A stretch of 64,000 nucleotides of DNA from a virus. Position numbers and translations under genes: made by a program. Below the pieces are notes generated by a model. That model did no database searches, was not told the origin of the DNA, and saw only the letters and a program-made list of their open reading frames with translations. This document shows positions 1-7,801 of the stretch, piece after piece (position 1 is the stretch's first letter; each line of letters begins with the position of its first letter). The DNA lies in the IMG/VR virus record IMGVR_UViG_3300027631_000002, positions 62,001-126,000 of that record; one strand, given 5' to 3'.

Positions 1-571
1 ACTGGTAATTAAACCTAAAGAGGTTAGACCTAGAGGTTTAATAGCTTATTCTGTACCAAATGAAATGCAAGTTGGTGATGATTATTTAGTAAAAGTTAGA
101 ATAAGTAAACTGAATGATAGAACTGTTTTATTAGTTGGTGATAGAGAGATTCCTATATCTGATAATTTAGAGGATGTTAAAGTTGAATCAATTACAGTTT
201 CTCCAATAATGTCTGCGAGTTTATTATCAAGTAAAAGAGATTTTGAGATAACTACATTATCAACAGAAATTCAAAATATAGATGATGAAGGATATACTGA
301 ATGGAGTTGGAGTGTAATTCCTTTACAAGGTGGTGAAAATAATTTAAAACTTAATGTAAAAATTAGAATACAAGAAGAAGGTAAAGACTATTATAAGGAT
401 ATTACCGTCTTTGAAAGAAAGATAAAAGTCAAGTCTAATATTGGTTCCAGTATAAAAGACTTCATATTCAAAAACTGGGAGTGGTTTATGGGAGTGGTTT
501 TTATCCCGATTTTTCAATGGTTTTGGCTATTGTGGAAGAGGAAAAAAGAAGATAAAAAAGAAGATGTTTAA
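1..571 (+). CDS. C-terminal part of a membrane-anchored protein with an effector-associated beta domain (5' end outside window)
   Basis: The frame is open from base 2, before the first ATG at 65, so this is the end of a longer gene cut by the window edge. The visible 189 residues form a beta-rich domain with a TEWSW segment about two thirds in, a single hydrophobic helix rich in Trp and Phe (about 32 to 14 residues from the end) and a Lys/Glu-rich tail. Similar beta domains, with an (E)TEW-W core followed by a predicted membrane helix, occur as I recall next to caspase-, TIR- or patatin-like modules in bacterial proteins. The function here is unknown because the N-terminal part is missing. 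The stop lies in the stem of a terminator hairpin at 561-587. Confidence 0.6.
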   Translation, partial: LVIKPKEVRPRGLIAYSVPNEMQVGDDYLVKVRISKLNDRTVLLVGDREIPISDNLEDVKVESITVSPIMSASLLSSKRDFEITTLSTEIQNIDDEGYTEWSWSVIPLQGGENNLKLNVKIRIQEEGKDYYKDITVFERKIKVKSNIGSSIKDFIFKNWEWFMGVVFIPIFQWFWLLWKRKKEDKKEDV

Positions 572-587
572 TTACATCTTTTTTTAT
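561..587 (+). terminator. Rho-independent terminator of the first gene
   Basis: AAGATGT and ACATCTT form a short stem around a TTAATT loop and are followed by a run of T. The stop codon of the upstream gene lies in the loop region. Confidence 0.6.
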
Positions 588-638
588 TTTATAAACATAA
601 TTGTATAATTTGAATACAAATAAAAATAAAAAAATATT

Positions 639-1871
639 ATGGATAATATAAATCTAGTAGAGTCTTTTACTGAGTTAAAAGATGTTAAAAACATTGATAA
701 ATCATCAATGATTAAAATAATGCAAGAAGTTTTTCAAACTATAATCATAAAGAAATATGGTTCTGCTGATAACTTTGATATTATTGTAAATCCAAATAAA
801 GGAGATTTAGAGATATGGAGAAATCGAACAATTGTAGAAGATAATTATGAAGAGTTTGATGAAAACTTACATATTAAATTGACTGATGCGCATAAAGTAG
901 AATCTGATTTTGAAGTTGGAGAAGACTTAACTGATGAAGTTAAGATTGCGGACTTTGGAAGACGTTCAATTTCATCAATTCGTCAAATACTTAAATCTAA
1001 AATTATTGATTTAGGTAAAGAATCTTTATATAAAAAATATAAAGATAGAGAAGGTGAAATTTTTACTTGTGAAGTATATCAAATTTTAAGAAAAGAAACA
1101 ATTGTTATTGATGATGAAGGTAATGAATTTGTTTTACCTAAAACAGAACAAGTACCTGGTGATTTTTATAGAAAAGGAGATTCAATTAGAGCTATTTTAC
1201 AAACTGTTTCTATTGATAATGGTAAACTTTTTATGACACTATCAAGAACTTCTAATAGATTCTTAGAAAAATTATTTGAACTTGAAATACCTGAGGTATT
1301 TGATGGTTTAATTACCGTTAAAGCAGTTGTTAGAGAGCCTGGTTCTAAAGCAAAAGTTGCGGTTGAGTCTTATGATGATAGAATTGATCCTGTTGGAACT
1401 TGTGTTGGTGTTAAAGGTAGTAGAATACATAGTATTGTAAGAGAACTTAACAACGAAAACATTGATGTTATTAGTTACACTACAAATAAATCATTATTTG
1501 TTACAAGAGCACTTGGTCAAAGTAAGGCAACTGTAGAGTTAGATGAGGAAAAGAAAACCGCTAATGTGGTTATACCTTCTGAAAACATTTCATTGGCAAT
1601 TGGTAAAGGTGGTATGAATATTAAACTAGCAAGTAGAATAAGTGGATATAAAATAAATGTATTCTCTGATGTTGAACATAATGAAGATGTTTTATTAGAA
1701 GATTTCTCTGATGAAATTGATGGTTGGATTATCGATGAGTTTAAGAAAGTTGGATTTGATACTGCCAAAAGTGTTTTAAAAGCAGACTTTAACTACATTG
1801 TAAAACAAACAGATTTAGAAGAAGAAACAATAAGAGAAGTTATTAAAATTTTAGAAATCGAATTTAATTAA
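639..1871 (+). CDS. nusA: Phage-encoded NusA transcription elongation/termination factor
   Basis: At 410 residues this is about the full length of Bacteroidota NusA. Domain order is canonical: an N-terminal RNA-polymerase-binding domain (1-125), an S1 domain (about 135-195), KH1 with GVKG (about 258-261) and KH2 with GKGG (about 322-325), then a short helical C-terminus. Both KH loops needed for RNA binding are intact, which argues for a working protein. NusA binds RNA polymerase and nascent RNA, and promotes pausing, termination or antitermination. Whether the phage copy replaces or redirects host NusA cannot be seen. It lies alone between terminators. NusA genes are rare in phages; the surrounding gene content excludes a bacterial chromosome. 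Confidence 0.93.
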   Translation: MDNINLVESFTELKDVKNIDKSSMIKIMQEVFQTIIIKKYGSADNFDIIVNPNKGDLEIWRNRTIVEDNYEEFDENLHIKLTDAHKVESDFEVGEDLTDEVKIADFGRRSISSIRQILKSKIIDLGKESLYKKYKDREGEIFTCEVYQILRKETIVIDDEGNEFVLPKTEQVPGDFYRKGDSIRAILQTVSIDNGKLFMTLSRTSNRFLEKLFELEIPEVFDGLITVKAVVREPGSKAKVAVESYDDRIDPVGTCVGVKGSRIHSIVRELNNENIDVISYTTNKSLFVTRALGQSKATVELDEEKKTANVVIPSENISLAIGKGGMNIKLASRISGYKINVFSDVEHNEDVLLEDFSDEIDGWIIDEFKKVGFDTAKSVLKADFNYIVKQTDLEEETIREVIKILEIEFN

Positions 1872-1900
1872 AAAAAGAGACTCAAATGAGTCTCTTTTTT
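1871..1900. terminator. Bidirectional terminator between nusA and the nuclease
   Basis: GAGACTC and GAGTCTC pair around AAAT, with A-runs on the left and T-runs on the right. It can therefore stop transcription from both convergent genes. The nuclease gene ends at the edge of the hairpin. Confidence 0.8.
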
Positions 1901-2483
1901 ATTTTATTAAGTAAAGTTTGAAATTACTAAATTTTGGTTTTTCATTTAGAAAGTAATACTTTTCTGTTATACCATTATATTTTATAATCTTTAAGAAAGC
2001 ATCTGGTACTGTTGCACCAGTTGGTAACTTAATTGATTTATCAGAAAAGATAAGTTTTATCTCAACATCAACTTTATAACTTTTGGCTACTTTTCTTTCA
2101 TATACTTCTAAAAATCTCCAAGTACCTCTATTTAAGTATTGATTTTGTAATGTACAGTTTAGATAAGTAAATGTTTTAAACAACATTACTTTATCACAGT
2201 TAAAGTCTGCGGCGGGTGCACAATGTCCTTTGTCATATATGTTTGTTTCATAATCTTTTGCATCAGATGTCTTATAAAGCTTTTCAGTATAGAATTCCAT
2301 ACCCTGTCTTGATGCTTTACCATCTTGACAAAGTACACGGTACTTAACTCTCAATGGTTGTTCAAATTTTTCTGAATAACTGACTTCAAAAATATCTGTT
2401 TTAACTAACACACTATCTCTAACAACTTGAGAATGGCTCATGAGTGTTGTCATAAATAAGAAAATCGATAATAATTTCTTCAT
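1899..2483 (-). CDS. Secreted DNA/RNA non-specific endonuclease (NUC family)
   Basis: 194 residues. Residues 1-19 form a typical signal peptide (basic start, hydrophobic core, end near SHSQ). The body carries DKGHCAPAADF (about residues 84-94), the form of the NUC-family DRGH motif that supplies the catalytic His, and further on an NQYLNRGTWRFLE segment that corresponds to the metal-binding Asn region (QNxxxNRGxWxxLE). Family members cut DNA and RNA using Mg2+. A signal peptide would send it to the periplasm or outside, which is odd for a phage enzyme. Possible roles are clearing extracellular DNA after lysis or attacking competitor DNA. Upstream lies a CTTAATATATAA promoter-like element on this strand. 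Confidence 0.85.
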   Translation of the reverse strand: MKKLLSIFLFMTTLMSHSQVVRDSVLVKTDIFEVSYSEKFEQPLRVKYRVLCQDGKASRQGMEFYTEKLYKTSDAKDYETNIYDKGHCAPAADFNCDKVMLFKTFTYLNCTLQNQYLNRGTWRFLEVYERKVAKSYKVDVEIKLIFSDKSIKLPTGATVPDAFLKIIKYNGITEKYYFLNEKPKFSNFKLYLIK

Positions 2484-2505
2484 TGTTTTTTATTTTTTTA
2501 ACTTA

Positions 2506-2517
2506 TTATATATTAAG
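2506..2517 (-). promoter_or_regulatory. Late-promoter-like element CTTAATATATAA
   Basis: This copy of the recurrent TTAATATATA motif lies about 23 bases before the nuclease start on the minus strand. It is back to back with a plus-strand copy. Confidence 0.5.
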
Positions 2518-2530
2518 TTTTAATATATAA
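2518..2530 (+). promoter_or_regulatory. Late-promoter-like element TTTTAATATATAA
   Basis: Plus-strand copy of the recurrent motif, 5 bases before the small gene at 2535. With the divergent copy at 2506-2517 it makes a compact two-way promoter. Confidence 0.5.
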
Positions 2531-2534
2531 TAAT

Positions 2535-2696
2535 ATGAAGATAATAGGTATGACTTTAATTGTGATTTCCTTAGTGATTGGAATATTGGTTGATAACAAC
2601 TATTTTATAGAAATTAGACTTCCTATATTTAGTTCCTTTATTATATTCCTATTAGGAATATATCTTCTTATAGATAAAGATCAATTTACCACATAA
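2535..2696 (+). CDS. Small two-helix membrane protein
   Basis: A 53-residue frame (MKIIGMTLIV... to ...DQFTT). It contains two hydrophobic stretches (about 3-18 and 30-45) separated by a short polar turn, so it is probably a hairpin inner-membrane protein. The start lies right behind a TTAATATATA element. Its 3' end overlaps the convergent small gene by 16 bases. The function is not recognised. Confidence 0.5.
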   Translation: MKIIGMTLIVISLVIGILVDNNYFIEIRLPIFSSFIIFLLGIYLLIDKDQFTT

Positions 2697-2845
2697 ATAA
2701 TCACTTTACTATGTTCTTTAATAAATTTAAGTTCACCATAAAATCCTAGTTCTTTGGCTTTTTGTTCATACTTATCATAAATCTCATCAAAGTTATTATC
2801 AACAACTTTAACTTTTTCAATTCCTAGTTTTTTTAATAGTTCCAT
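2681..2845 (-). CDS. Small hypothetical protein
   Basis: A 54-residue frame starting MELLKKLGIEKVKVVD. It is charged, predicted alpha/beta, and has no membrane segment or known motif. The leader is A/T-rich with TATATA about 10 bases upstream. It fills the otherwise empty strand between the nuclease and the gene at 2897. Confidence 0.5.
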   Translation of the reverse strand: MELLKKLGIEKVKVVDNNFDEIYDKYEQKAKELGFYGELKFIKEHSKVIIYVVN

Positions 2846-2896
2846 ATTGTATATATTTTATATTTCAACTCCTAAGAATAATTTCATATAATTATT

Positions 2897-3406
2897 ATGA
2901 AATTAAAAGTTTACATTTCCGGATACGGTGCTGAAGTTACTCAAGGAACTTTAACAAATGAGAAGGTTGAAAAGATATATGAAATTCATGATTCATTAGA
3001 AGAATACTTTAGTCAATATGTTGATGATGATTTTAGTTGGTATGAGATTGATGATAACTTTCATTGCTCTGCTGCTTATTTAGATGAATCTTCTATTCAA
3101 ATTATTGACGAAGAGGGTTCAACTATATATGAAAGACCTTGTGATGAATTGATTTATGATCAAGTAATAACAGAACCTATTTATTCTACAGATGAGAAAT
3201 GTGCTATTACCTGTGTATCTACTGAAAAGGGTACTTTTTTTGAAGGAGATTTTGAAATTGAAGAATTTGATCCAGAGTTACTTACTTTGAAAATTAAAAG
3301 ATTGGAAAGTTTTAAAATGGTTTCTGAAGTATTCTATAATGGTGAGAAGATACCTGGGGATTTTGTTTTCTCAAATGGAAAAGACTTCAATGTTTATATT
3401 GACTAG
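2897..3406 (+). CDS. Acidic hypothetical protein
   Basis: 169 residues, strongly acidic, with a predicted beta-rich second half (repeated short strands such as TLKIKRLESFKMVSEVFYNG). No signal peptide, membrane helix or catalytic motif is seen. Its stop is 1 base from the end of the convergent gene at 3408, with no clear terminator between. Not recognised. Confidence 0.7.
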   Translation: MKLKVYISGYGAEVTQGTLTNEKVEKIYEIHDSLEEYFSQYVDDDFSWYEIDDNFHCSAAYLDESSIQIIDEEGSTIYERPCDELIYDQVITEPIYSTDEKCAITCVSTEKGTFFEGDFEIEEFDPELLTLKIKRLESFKMVSEVFYNGEKIPGDFVFSNGKDFNVYID

Positions 3407-3407
3407 T

Positions 3408-4076
3408 CTATTTTAGAGGTATCTCGGGAGTAATATCAAAATTATCATTAAGATAGATCTTTAACTCATTTTCGATATAATGTTCTGGTACAACCTTGTC
3501 ATTATCTTCTTTACCCATCTTATCACTAATAAATGTTGTAAATTCATCAATCACTTCTGGTTTGAGTGCTTCAATCAATCTGTCTGATACTACAAATGCT
3601 CTTGAGAATCTATCCTTTAAATTTATTTGACCTTCTGGTAGCATCATATAAGTATCAATTGTCTTTTTTAAAAAGTCTGTATATTTAGATTGTGGTTCTA
3701 AATAAGTAAATATTGTATCAAATATCCTATGTACTAAACGAGAAGAACCAAATATAGTACCTATAATTGCAAGTACTGGAAAAAATGGTGCTAATGATAA
3801 TGGAATTGCCATTGGTAAGATATTAAATATATTCTTTTTAAGTGTTGTTCTTTTTTTTGCTTTTATAGCATCTTTAAAAATAGCATTAAGTATTCCAAAT
3901 GTAAAATTATCACCTTTACTGTGTAAATAAGTTGCTAGATGTCCATGTTTAGATAAAGTAACTTGTCTGTCTAGTTCTTCTTTATCTGTCACACCTATAC
4001 TGATAAGATATTCTCTTATATTTCTATCATGTTTCTCAAGAATCAGAAAATCGTTATATTTTTTTACTTTAGTCAT
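3408..4076 (-). CDS. Phage protein with a tag-like N-terminus and a hydrophobic segment
   Basis: 222 residues. The start MTKVKKYNDFLILE is a divergent form of the N-terminal tag found on many proteins of this window and contains an L-x-E-like site (LILE). A hydrophobic, Pro-containing region (about 86-112) could be a membrane hairpin or a buried core. The C-terminal third is predicted helical and ends in an acidic region followed by PEIPLK. Packaging into the head is inferred only from the tag. No enzymatic motif is seen. Confidence 0.65.
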   Translation of the reverse strand: MTKVKKYNDFLILEKHDRNIREYLISIGVTDKEELDRQVTLSKHGHLATYLHSKGDNFTFGILNAIFKDAIKAKKRTTLKKNIFNILPMAIPLSLAPFFPVLAIIGTIFGSSRLVHRIFDTIFTYLEPQSKYTDFLKKTIDTYMMLPEGQINLKDRFSRAFVVSDRLIEALKPEVIDEFTTFISDKMGKEDNDKVVPEHYIENELKIYLNDNFDITPEIPLK

Positions 4077-4142
4077 ATTAAATTACTGCTTGTTTTCAAT
4101 GTATATAAAAACAAAGATTATTTTTTTACTATATATAAAATT

Positions 4143-5486
4143 ATGATAACAGAAAAAACGATTTCAGATTTTCTTTCATGTGAGTATAAAGAATTCGCAA
4201 TGTATTCAATCGAAGGTAGAGCAATACCATCAGTTGTTGATGGTTTTAAGCCAACTCAAAGAAAAATTATTCACATATCCAACCAAATATGGCGAACAGG
4301 TAATGAGAAGAACCTAAAAGTATTTCAACTAGCTGGTAAAGTAGCATCCGATGCATTTTATCATCACGGTAATACTTCATTAGAAAATGCTATTGTTACA
4401 ATGGCACAAAAATTTAAAAATAATGCTGCTTTATTAGAGGAAGATGGACAATTTGGTTCATTACGTTCTCCGCAACCAGGTGCCGCAAGATATATTGGAA
4501 CAAAGTTAAGTGATAATTTTAGATTGATTTACAAAGATTTTGATCTACTTGAATATAAACAAGAAGAAGGTGAAACAATTGAACCTAAATACTTTTTACC
4601 AATTATTCCAACAGTATTATTAAATGGTTCAAGTGGTATTGCAGTAGGATTTGCTTCTAATGTGTTAAATAGAGACATTAAAAGCATTATTGATACATGT
4701 GTGAGAGTTATTGAGGGTAAAAAAATAATGAGTATTAAACCTTCTTTAAACGAGTTTACTGGTGAATTCATACAAGATAAAGAAAATCCTAAAAGATGGA
4801 TAATTAGAGGATTATTTCAAAGAGTAAATACTTCAACTGTAAGAATAACAGAATTACCACCTTCTATGACTTATGAAAAGTATGAAGAGATACTAGATAA
4901 ACTAGTTGATAACAAAGATATTGTATCATATGATGATAATTGTAAAGATAATATAGATTATACAATTAAATTTCAGAGAGCTATTTTAGAAGGTATTGAT
5001 GATACTGCAATGATTAAGTTATTAAAGTTAGAGGAGTCATCGACCGAAATATTTACAACACTTGACGAATTTGGTAAATTAAAAATATTTGAAACATCAG
5101 AAGAGATAATAGAATACTTCACTAAATTTAGATTAAATTATTATGATATAAGAAAACAACATAGTTTGGATAAACTTAATAGAGAATTAAAGATATTAAG
5201 TAATAGAGGTAGATTTATTAAAGCTATTTTAGATGAGAAATTAAAAATAAATAATGTTTCTAAAACGGAAATTATAACAAATATAGAAACACTCGGTTTA
5301 GAACAAATAGATGATTCTTATGATTATTTATTGAGAATGCCACTTTACTCTTTAACAAAAGAGTTGTTTGAAAAAATGAAACAGGACTTCACTGCAAAAA
5401 AAGAAGAAATTAAAATATTAGAATCTACTGATCCAAAAGATATGTATCTACTAGATTTAAGTGAATTAAAAAAGAAGTTTAAATAG
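4143..5486 (+). CDS. 52: DNA topoisomerase II medium subunit (T4 gp52-like)
   Basis: 447 residues from the ATG at 4143; T4 gp52 has 442. The longer frame from 4029 lacks conserved sequence before this point and runs over the neighbour's start. The N-terminal region shows the type IIA breakage-reunion signature: GRAIPSVVDGFKPTQRKI, then KVASDAFYHHGNTSLE and, around residues 115-125, PQPGAARYIGTKL with the catalytic Tyr next to AAR. A coiled-coil and C-gate region follows (about 330-440). It cuts and rejoins DNA together with an ATPase subunit (gp39/gp60 in T4), which is not in this window. The role is relief of supercoils and initiation of phage replication. Confidence 0.93.
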   Translation: MITEKTISDFLSCEYKEFAMYSIEGRAIPSVVDGFKPTQRKIIHISNQIWRTGNEKNLKVFQLAGKVASDAFYHHGNTSLENAIVTMAQKFKNNAALLEEDGQFGSLRSPQPGAARYIGTKLSDNFRLIYKDFDLLEYKQEEGETIEPKYFLPIIPTVLLNGSSGIAVGFASNVLNRDIKSIIDTCVRVIEGKKIMSIKPSLNEFTGEFIQDKENPKRWIIRGLFQRVNTSTVRITELPPSMTYEKYEEILDKLVDNKDIVSYDDNCKDNIDYTIKFQRAILEGIDDTAMIKLLKLEESSTEIFTTLDEFGKLKIFETSEEIIEYFTKFRLNYYDIRKQHSLDKLNRELKILSNRGRFIKAILDEKLKINNVSKTEIITNIETLGLEQIDDSYDYLLRMPLYSLTKELFEKMKQDFTAKKEEIKILESTDPKDMYLLDLSELKKKFK

Positions 5487-5516
5487 TTGAACATTGAATT
5501 TTTTTCACTATATTTG
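5487..5516 (+). promoter_or_regulatory. Bacteroidota-type promoter TTG-N19-TATATTTG
   Basis: TTG at 5487-5489, a 19-base spacer, then TATATTTG at 5509-5516. This matches the -33/-7 consensus of the Bacteroidota housekeeping sigma factor exactly and sits 19 bases before the nucleotidyltransferase start. An early gene read by host polymerase is inferred. Confidence 0.65.
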
Positions 5517-5535
5517 TAAAAATTATATAATAGAA

Positions 5536-6804
5536 ATGAAAGAACAACTAAGTCAACTTATAAATGAAAGATCTCCTGGATCTAAACCAATCTTTTTGGT
5601 TGTTAGGGGATCACATGCATATGGAACTAATATAGAAACTTCCGATACTGACTACGCAGGTGTATTTATCCAATCATTGGATGATATTCTTGGTAGTAAA
5701 TACAAACAACAAGTAAATGATGATACTAATGATACTGTAATCTATGAGTTACGTAGATTTTTAGAATTACTATCTAGTAATAATCCAACTGTTTTAGAAT
5801 TACTTAATACTCCAGAGGAATGTATTATCTATAAAGATCCTATTTTTGATCTAATATTAGAGAATAGAGAACAATTTATTACTAAAATCTGTGCTAATTC
5901 TTTCGGTGGTTATGCAAAAGCTCAAATTGGTAAAGCAAAAGGTCAAAATAAAAAACAAAACTGGGAAAAGGATAAAGTAACTCGTAAAGACTTGCTTGAC
6001 TTTTGTTATGTTATTCAAGGAACAAAAGCAATTCCATGGAAAAAATGGAATGATGGTAGATTTGATGAAAGATTTATTGGTGCAGTAAATGTTCCATATG
6101 CAAAAGATGTTTATACTTTATTCTACGATAGTGAAGGTGATATGATGTTCTCTGGAAAAGAGAAAAAAGAGTTGAGTGATATGATGATTCAACAACGTAA
6201 AGATGCTGGTCTTGCATTAGGTCTTGGTTATAAAGGATTAGTTAAAGTAGGTACAACTACTATTGATAGAAGTAAACTTACTAATATGACTGATGAACAA
6301 ATTGATAGACTTGAGTTAGTTTTTCAAAAAGAGGCTGAGAAAAACTTAGGTGTATCAAATCAATTGAGATTATCATCAATTCCAAAAGGTCAAGAACCAT
6401 TTTGTACTATTACTTATAACAAAGATGGTTATTCAGAACACTGTAAAGACTTTAGAGAGTATGAAGAATGGTTATCAAAGAGAAATCTTCAAAGATGGGT
6501 GGATGTTAAGTCTCACGGTCAACAAATTGATGGTAAGAATATGATGCACTGTCGTAGATTGATGGATATGGCTCGTGAGATTGCAGAGGGTAAAGGTATT
6601 CTTGTTAAGAGAGATAATGCACAAGAACTTCTTGCAATTAGAAGAGGTGAAATAGATTTACAAACTTTGATTGATCATGTTGAAAGCGAGATTAAAGAAG
6701 TAGATACTTTGTTTAAAGAATCAAATTTACCAGAAAAGGTAGATGAAAATTTTATAAATAGTTTATTAGTAAAAATTAGAAAATCAGTTTATGGTATACA
6801 ATAA
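5536..6804 (+). CDS. DNA polymerase beta-superfamily nucleotidyltransferase (RlaP-like)
   Basis: 422 residues from the ATG at 5536, which follows a host-type promoter; the longer frame from 5494 would start inside it. The N-terminus carries the nucleotidyltransferase signature VVRGSHAYGT followed by SDTDYAGV (about residues 23-45), with the two acidic metal ligands in DTD. A third acidic residue is likely in the YELRRF strand (about 70-75). Relatives occur in phages and in RNA-repair loci, where they are thought to add or remove nucleotides at RNA ends. It overlaps the next gene by 14 bases, so the following two genes are probably co-transcribed and coupled. Confidence 0.82.
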   Translation: MKEQLSQLINERSPGSKPIFLVVRGSHAYGTNIETSDTDYAGVFIQSLDDILGSKYKQQVNDDTNDTVIYELRRFLELLSSNNPTVLELLNTPEECIIYKDPIFDLILENREQFITKICANSFGGYAKAQIGKAKGQNKKQNWEKDKVTRKDLLDFCYVIQGTKAIPWKKWNDGRFDERFIGAVNVPYAKDVYTLFYDSEGDMMFSGKEKKELSDMMIQQRKDAGLALGLGYKGLVKVGTTTIDRSKLTNMTDEQIDRLELVFQKEAEKNLGVSNQLRLSSIPKGQEPFCTITYNKDGYSEHCKDFREYEEWLSKRNLQRWVDVKSHGQQIDGKNMMHCRRLMDMAREIAEGKGILVKRDNAQELLAIRRGEIDLQTLIDHVESEIKEVDTLFKESNLPEKVDENFINSLLVKIRKSVYGIQ

Positions 6805-7426
6805 CGTTTCAATTATCGCAATTATTATAGGGTTCTTTTGTTTAGGATATTTATTTAATAATCTTTTAAGAAAGATTATTGATGGGTATAATGATGGTAA
6901 GTATAAAAAAGAAATTACGGATATTTTTCAAAATGTATTGGATAATCTTTATACAAATAAGACAAGTTTTATTAGTAGAATCAATAACACTGTTACTATT
7001 ATGACTGAACTAAATGAGGTAGGTGTGGTAAATGTTGTTTATCTAATGGATAGACGTGATATAGCTATATTCAAAGGAGATAAATGTATATATACATCAG
7101 ACTCAATAGATAAGTCAGTGGTCGATGAAATAATTGTGGGTGTGGATGTTTTCTATAAACATGAGATAAATGATGTCGTAAATGTAATGGGTATGGTTTT
7201 CTCTCGTGATGAATTTGAGAATAAGTTCAAAATAAAAGTAGAAGATATGAAGAAGGGTATGTTTGGTGGTTTTCCTAAAGAAGAAATGTCAGATATTGAA
7301 AAAATAAAAAGACAAAATGAGATAAAGTTTAATATAGATGATATATTAGATAGAATTACATCTGTTGGTATTGAAAATCTTACACCAGAGGAAAAAAGAT
7401 TTTTAGATAGCTATAACAATGAATAA
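6791..7426 (+). CDS. Membrane-anchored protein with a C-terminal ILD-I-x-L-x-EEKRFL motif
   Basis: 211 residues. The hydrophobic segment at 7-23 is followed by basic residues, so the protein is anchored with the bulk in the cytoplasm. The C-terminal 30 residues hold DDILDRITSVGIENLTPEEK followed by RFL. This short helical motif is common at the C-termini of Bacteroidota rhomboid-type membrane proteins and recurs in the gene at 41521. The ATG lies inside the end of the nucleotidyltransferase gene. It overlaps the next gene by 8 bases. Function unknown; the motif is probably an interaction element. Confidence 0.65.
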   Translation: MVYNNVSIIAIIIGFFCLGYLFNNLLRKIIDGYNDGKYKKEITDIFQNVLDNLYTNKTSFISRINNTVTIMTELNEVGVVNVVYLMDRRDIAIFKGDKCIYTSDSIDKSVVDEIIVGVDVFYKHEINDVVNVMGMVFSRDEFENKFKIKVEDMKKGMFGGFPKEEMSDIEKIKRQNEIKFNIDDILDRITSVGIENLTPEEKRFLDSYNNE

Positions 7427-7760
7427 TCTAGAATTAAATGGATTTAACTCTAATTTTGGTGATTTTAAAATAGTATCTATTTTAAGTGATTATGAAAGTC
7501 ATTGGATATTGGGTTTAACTTCTATTATTCTTGAAAAAGATAGTTTATATTTTTTTATTCAAGATGATAAAGAGAAAATTAGTGATGTTTCTAAGATGCC
7601 GATTTATATAAAAGAGGATTGGATAAATTATAATAAAAATGATTTAAGTTTAGATATTATAAATAAACATATTAAGTATTATAAAAATGATGATGAAGAT
7701 ATGTTTAACTTGCTAATGACAATACGAAGAGATTTTATACTTACAAAGTATATTAAATAA
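7419..7760 (+). CDS. Hypothetical protein, last gene of the nucleotidyltransferase operon
   Basis: 113 residues, rich in Asp, Asn, Lys and Ile, and apparently a small soluble alpha/beta protein (central strands around IILEKDSLYFFIQDD). It overlaps the gene before it by 8 bases and is closed by the terminator at 7761-7790. No family recognised. Confidence 0.65.
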   Translation: MNNLELNGFNSNFGDFKIVSILSDYESHWILGLTSIILEKDSLYFFIQDDKEKISDVSKMPIYIKEDWINYNKNDLSLDIINKHIKYYKNDDEDMFNLLMTIRRDFILTKYIK

Positions 7761-7790
7761 AAAAAACCACTCAATGAGTGGTTTTTCTTT
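7761..7790. terminator. Bidirectional terminator
   Basis: AAACCACTCA and TGAGTGGTTT form a perfect inverted repeat between an A-run and a T-run, between convergent genes. Confidence 0.8.
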
Positions 7791-7801
7791 TATTATTAAG
7801 A

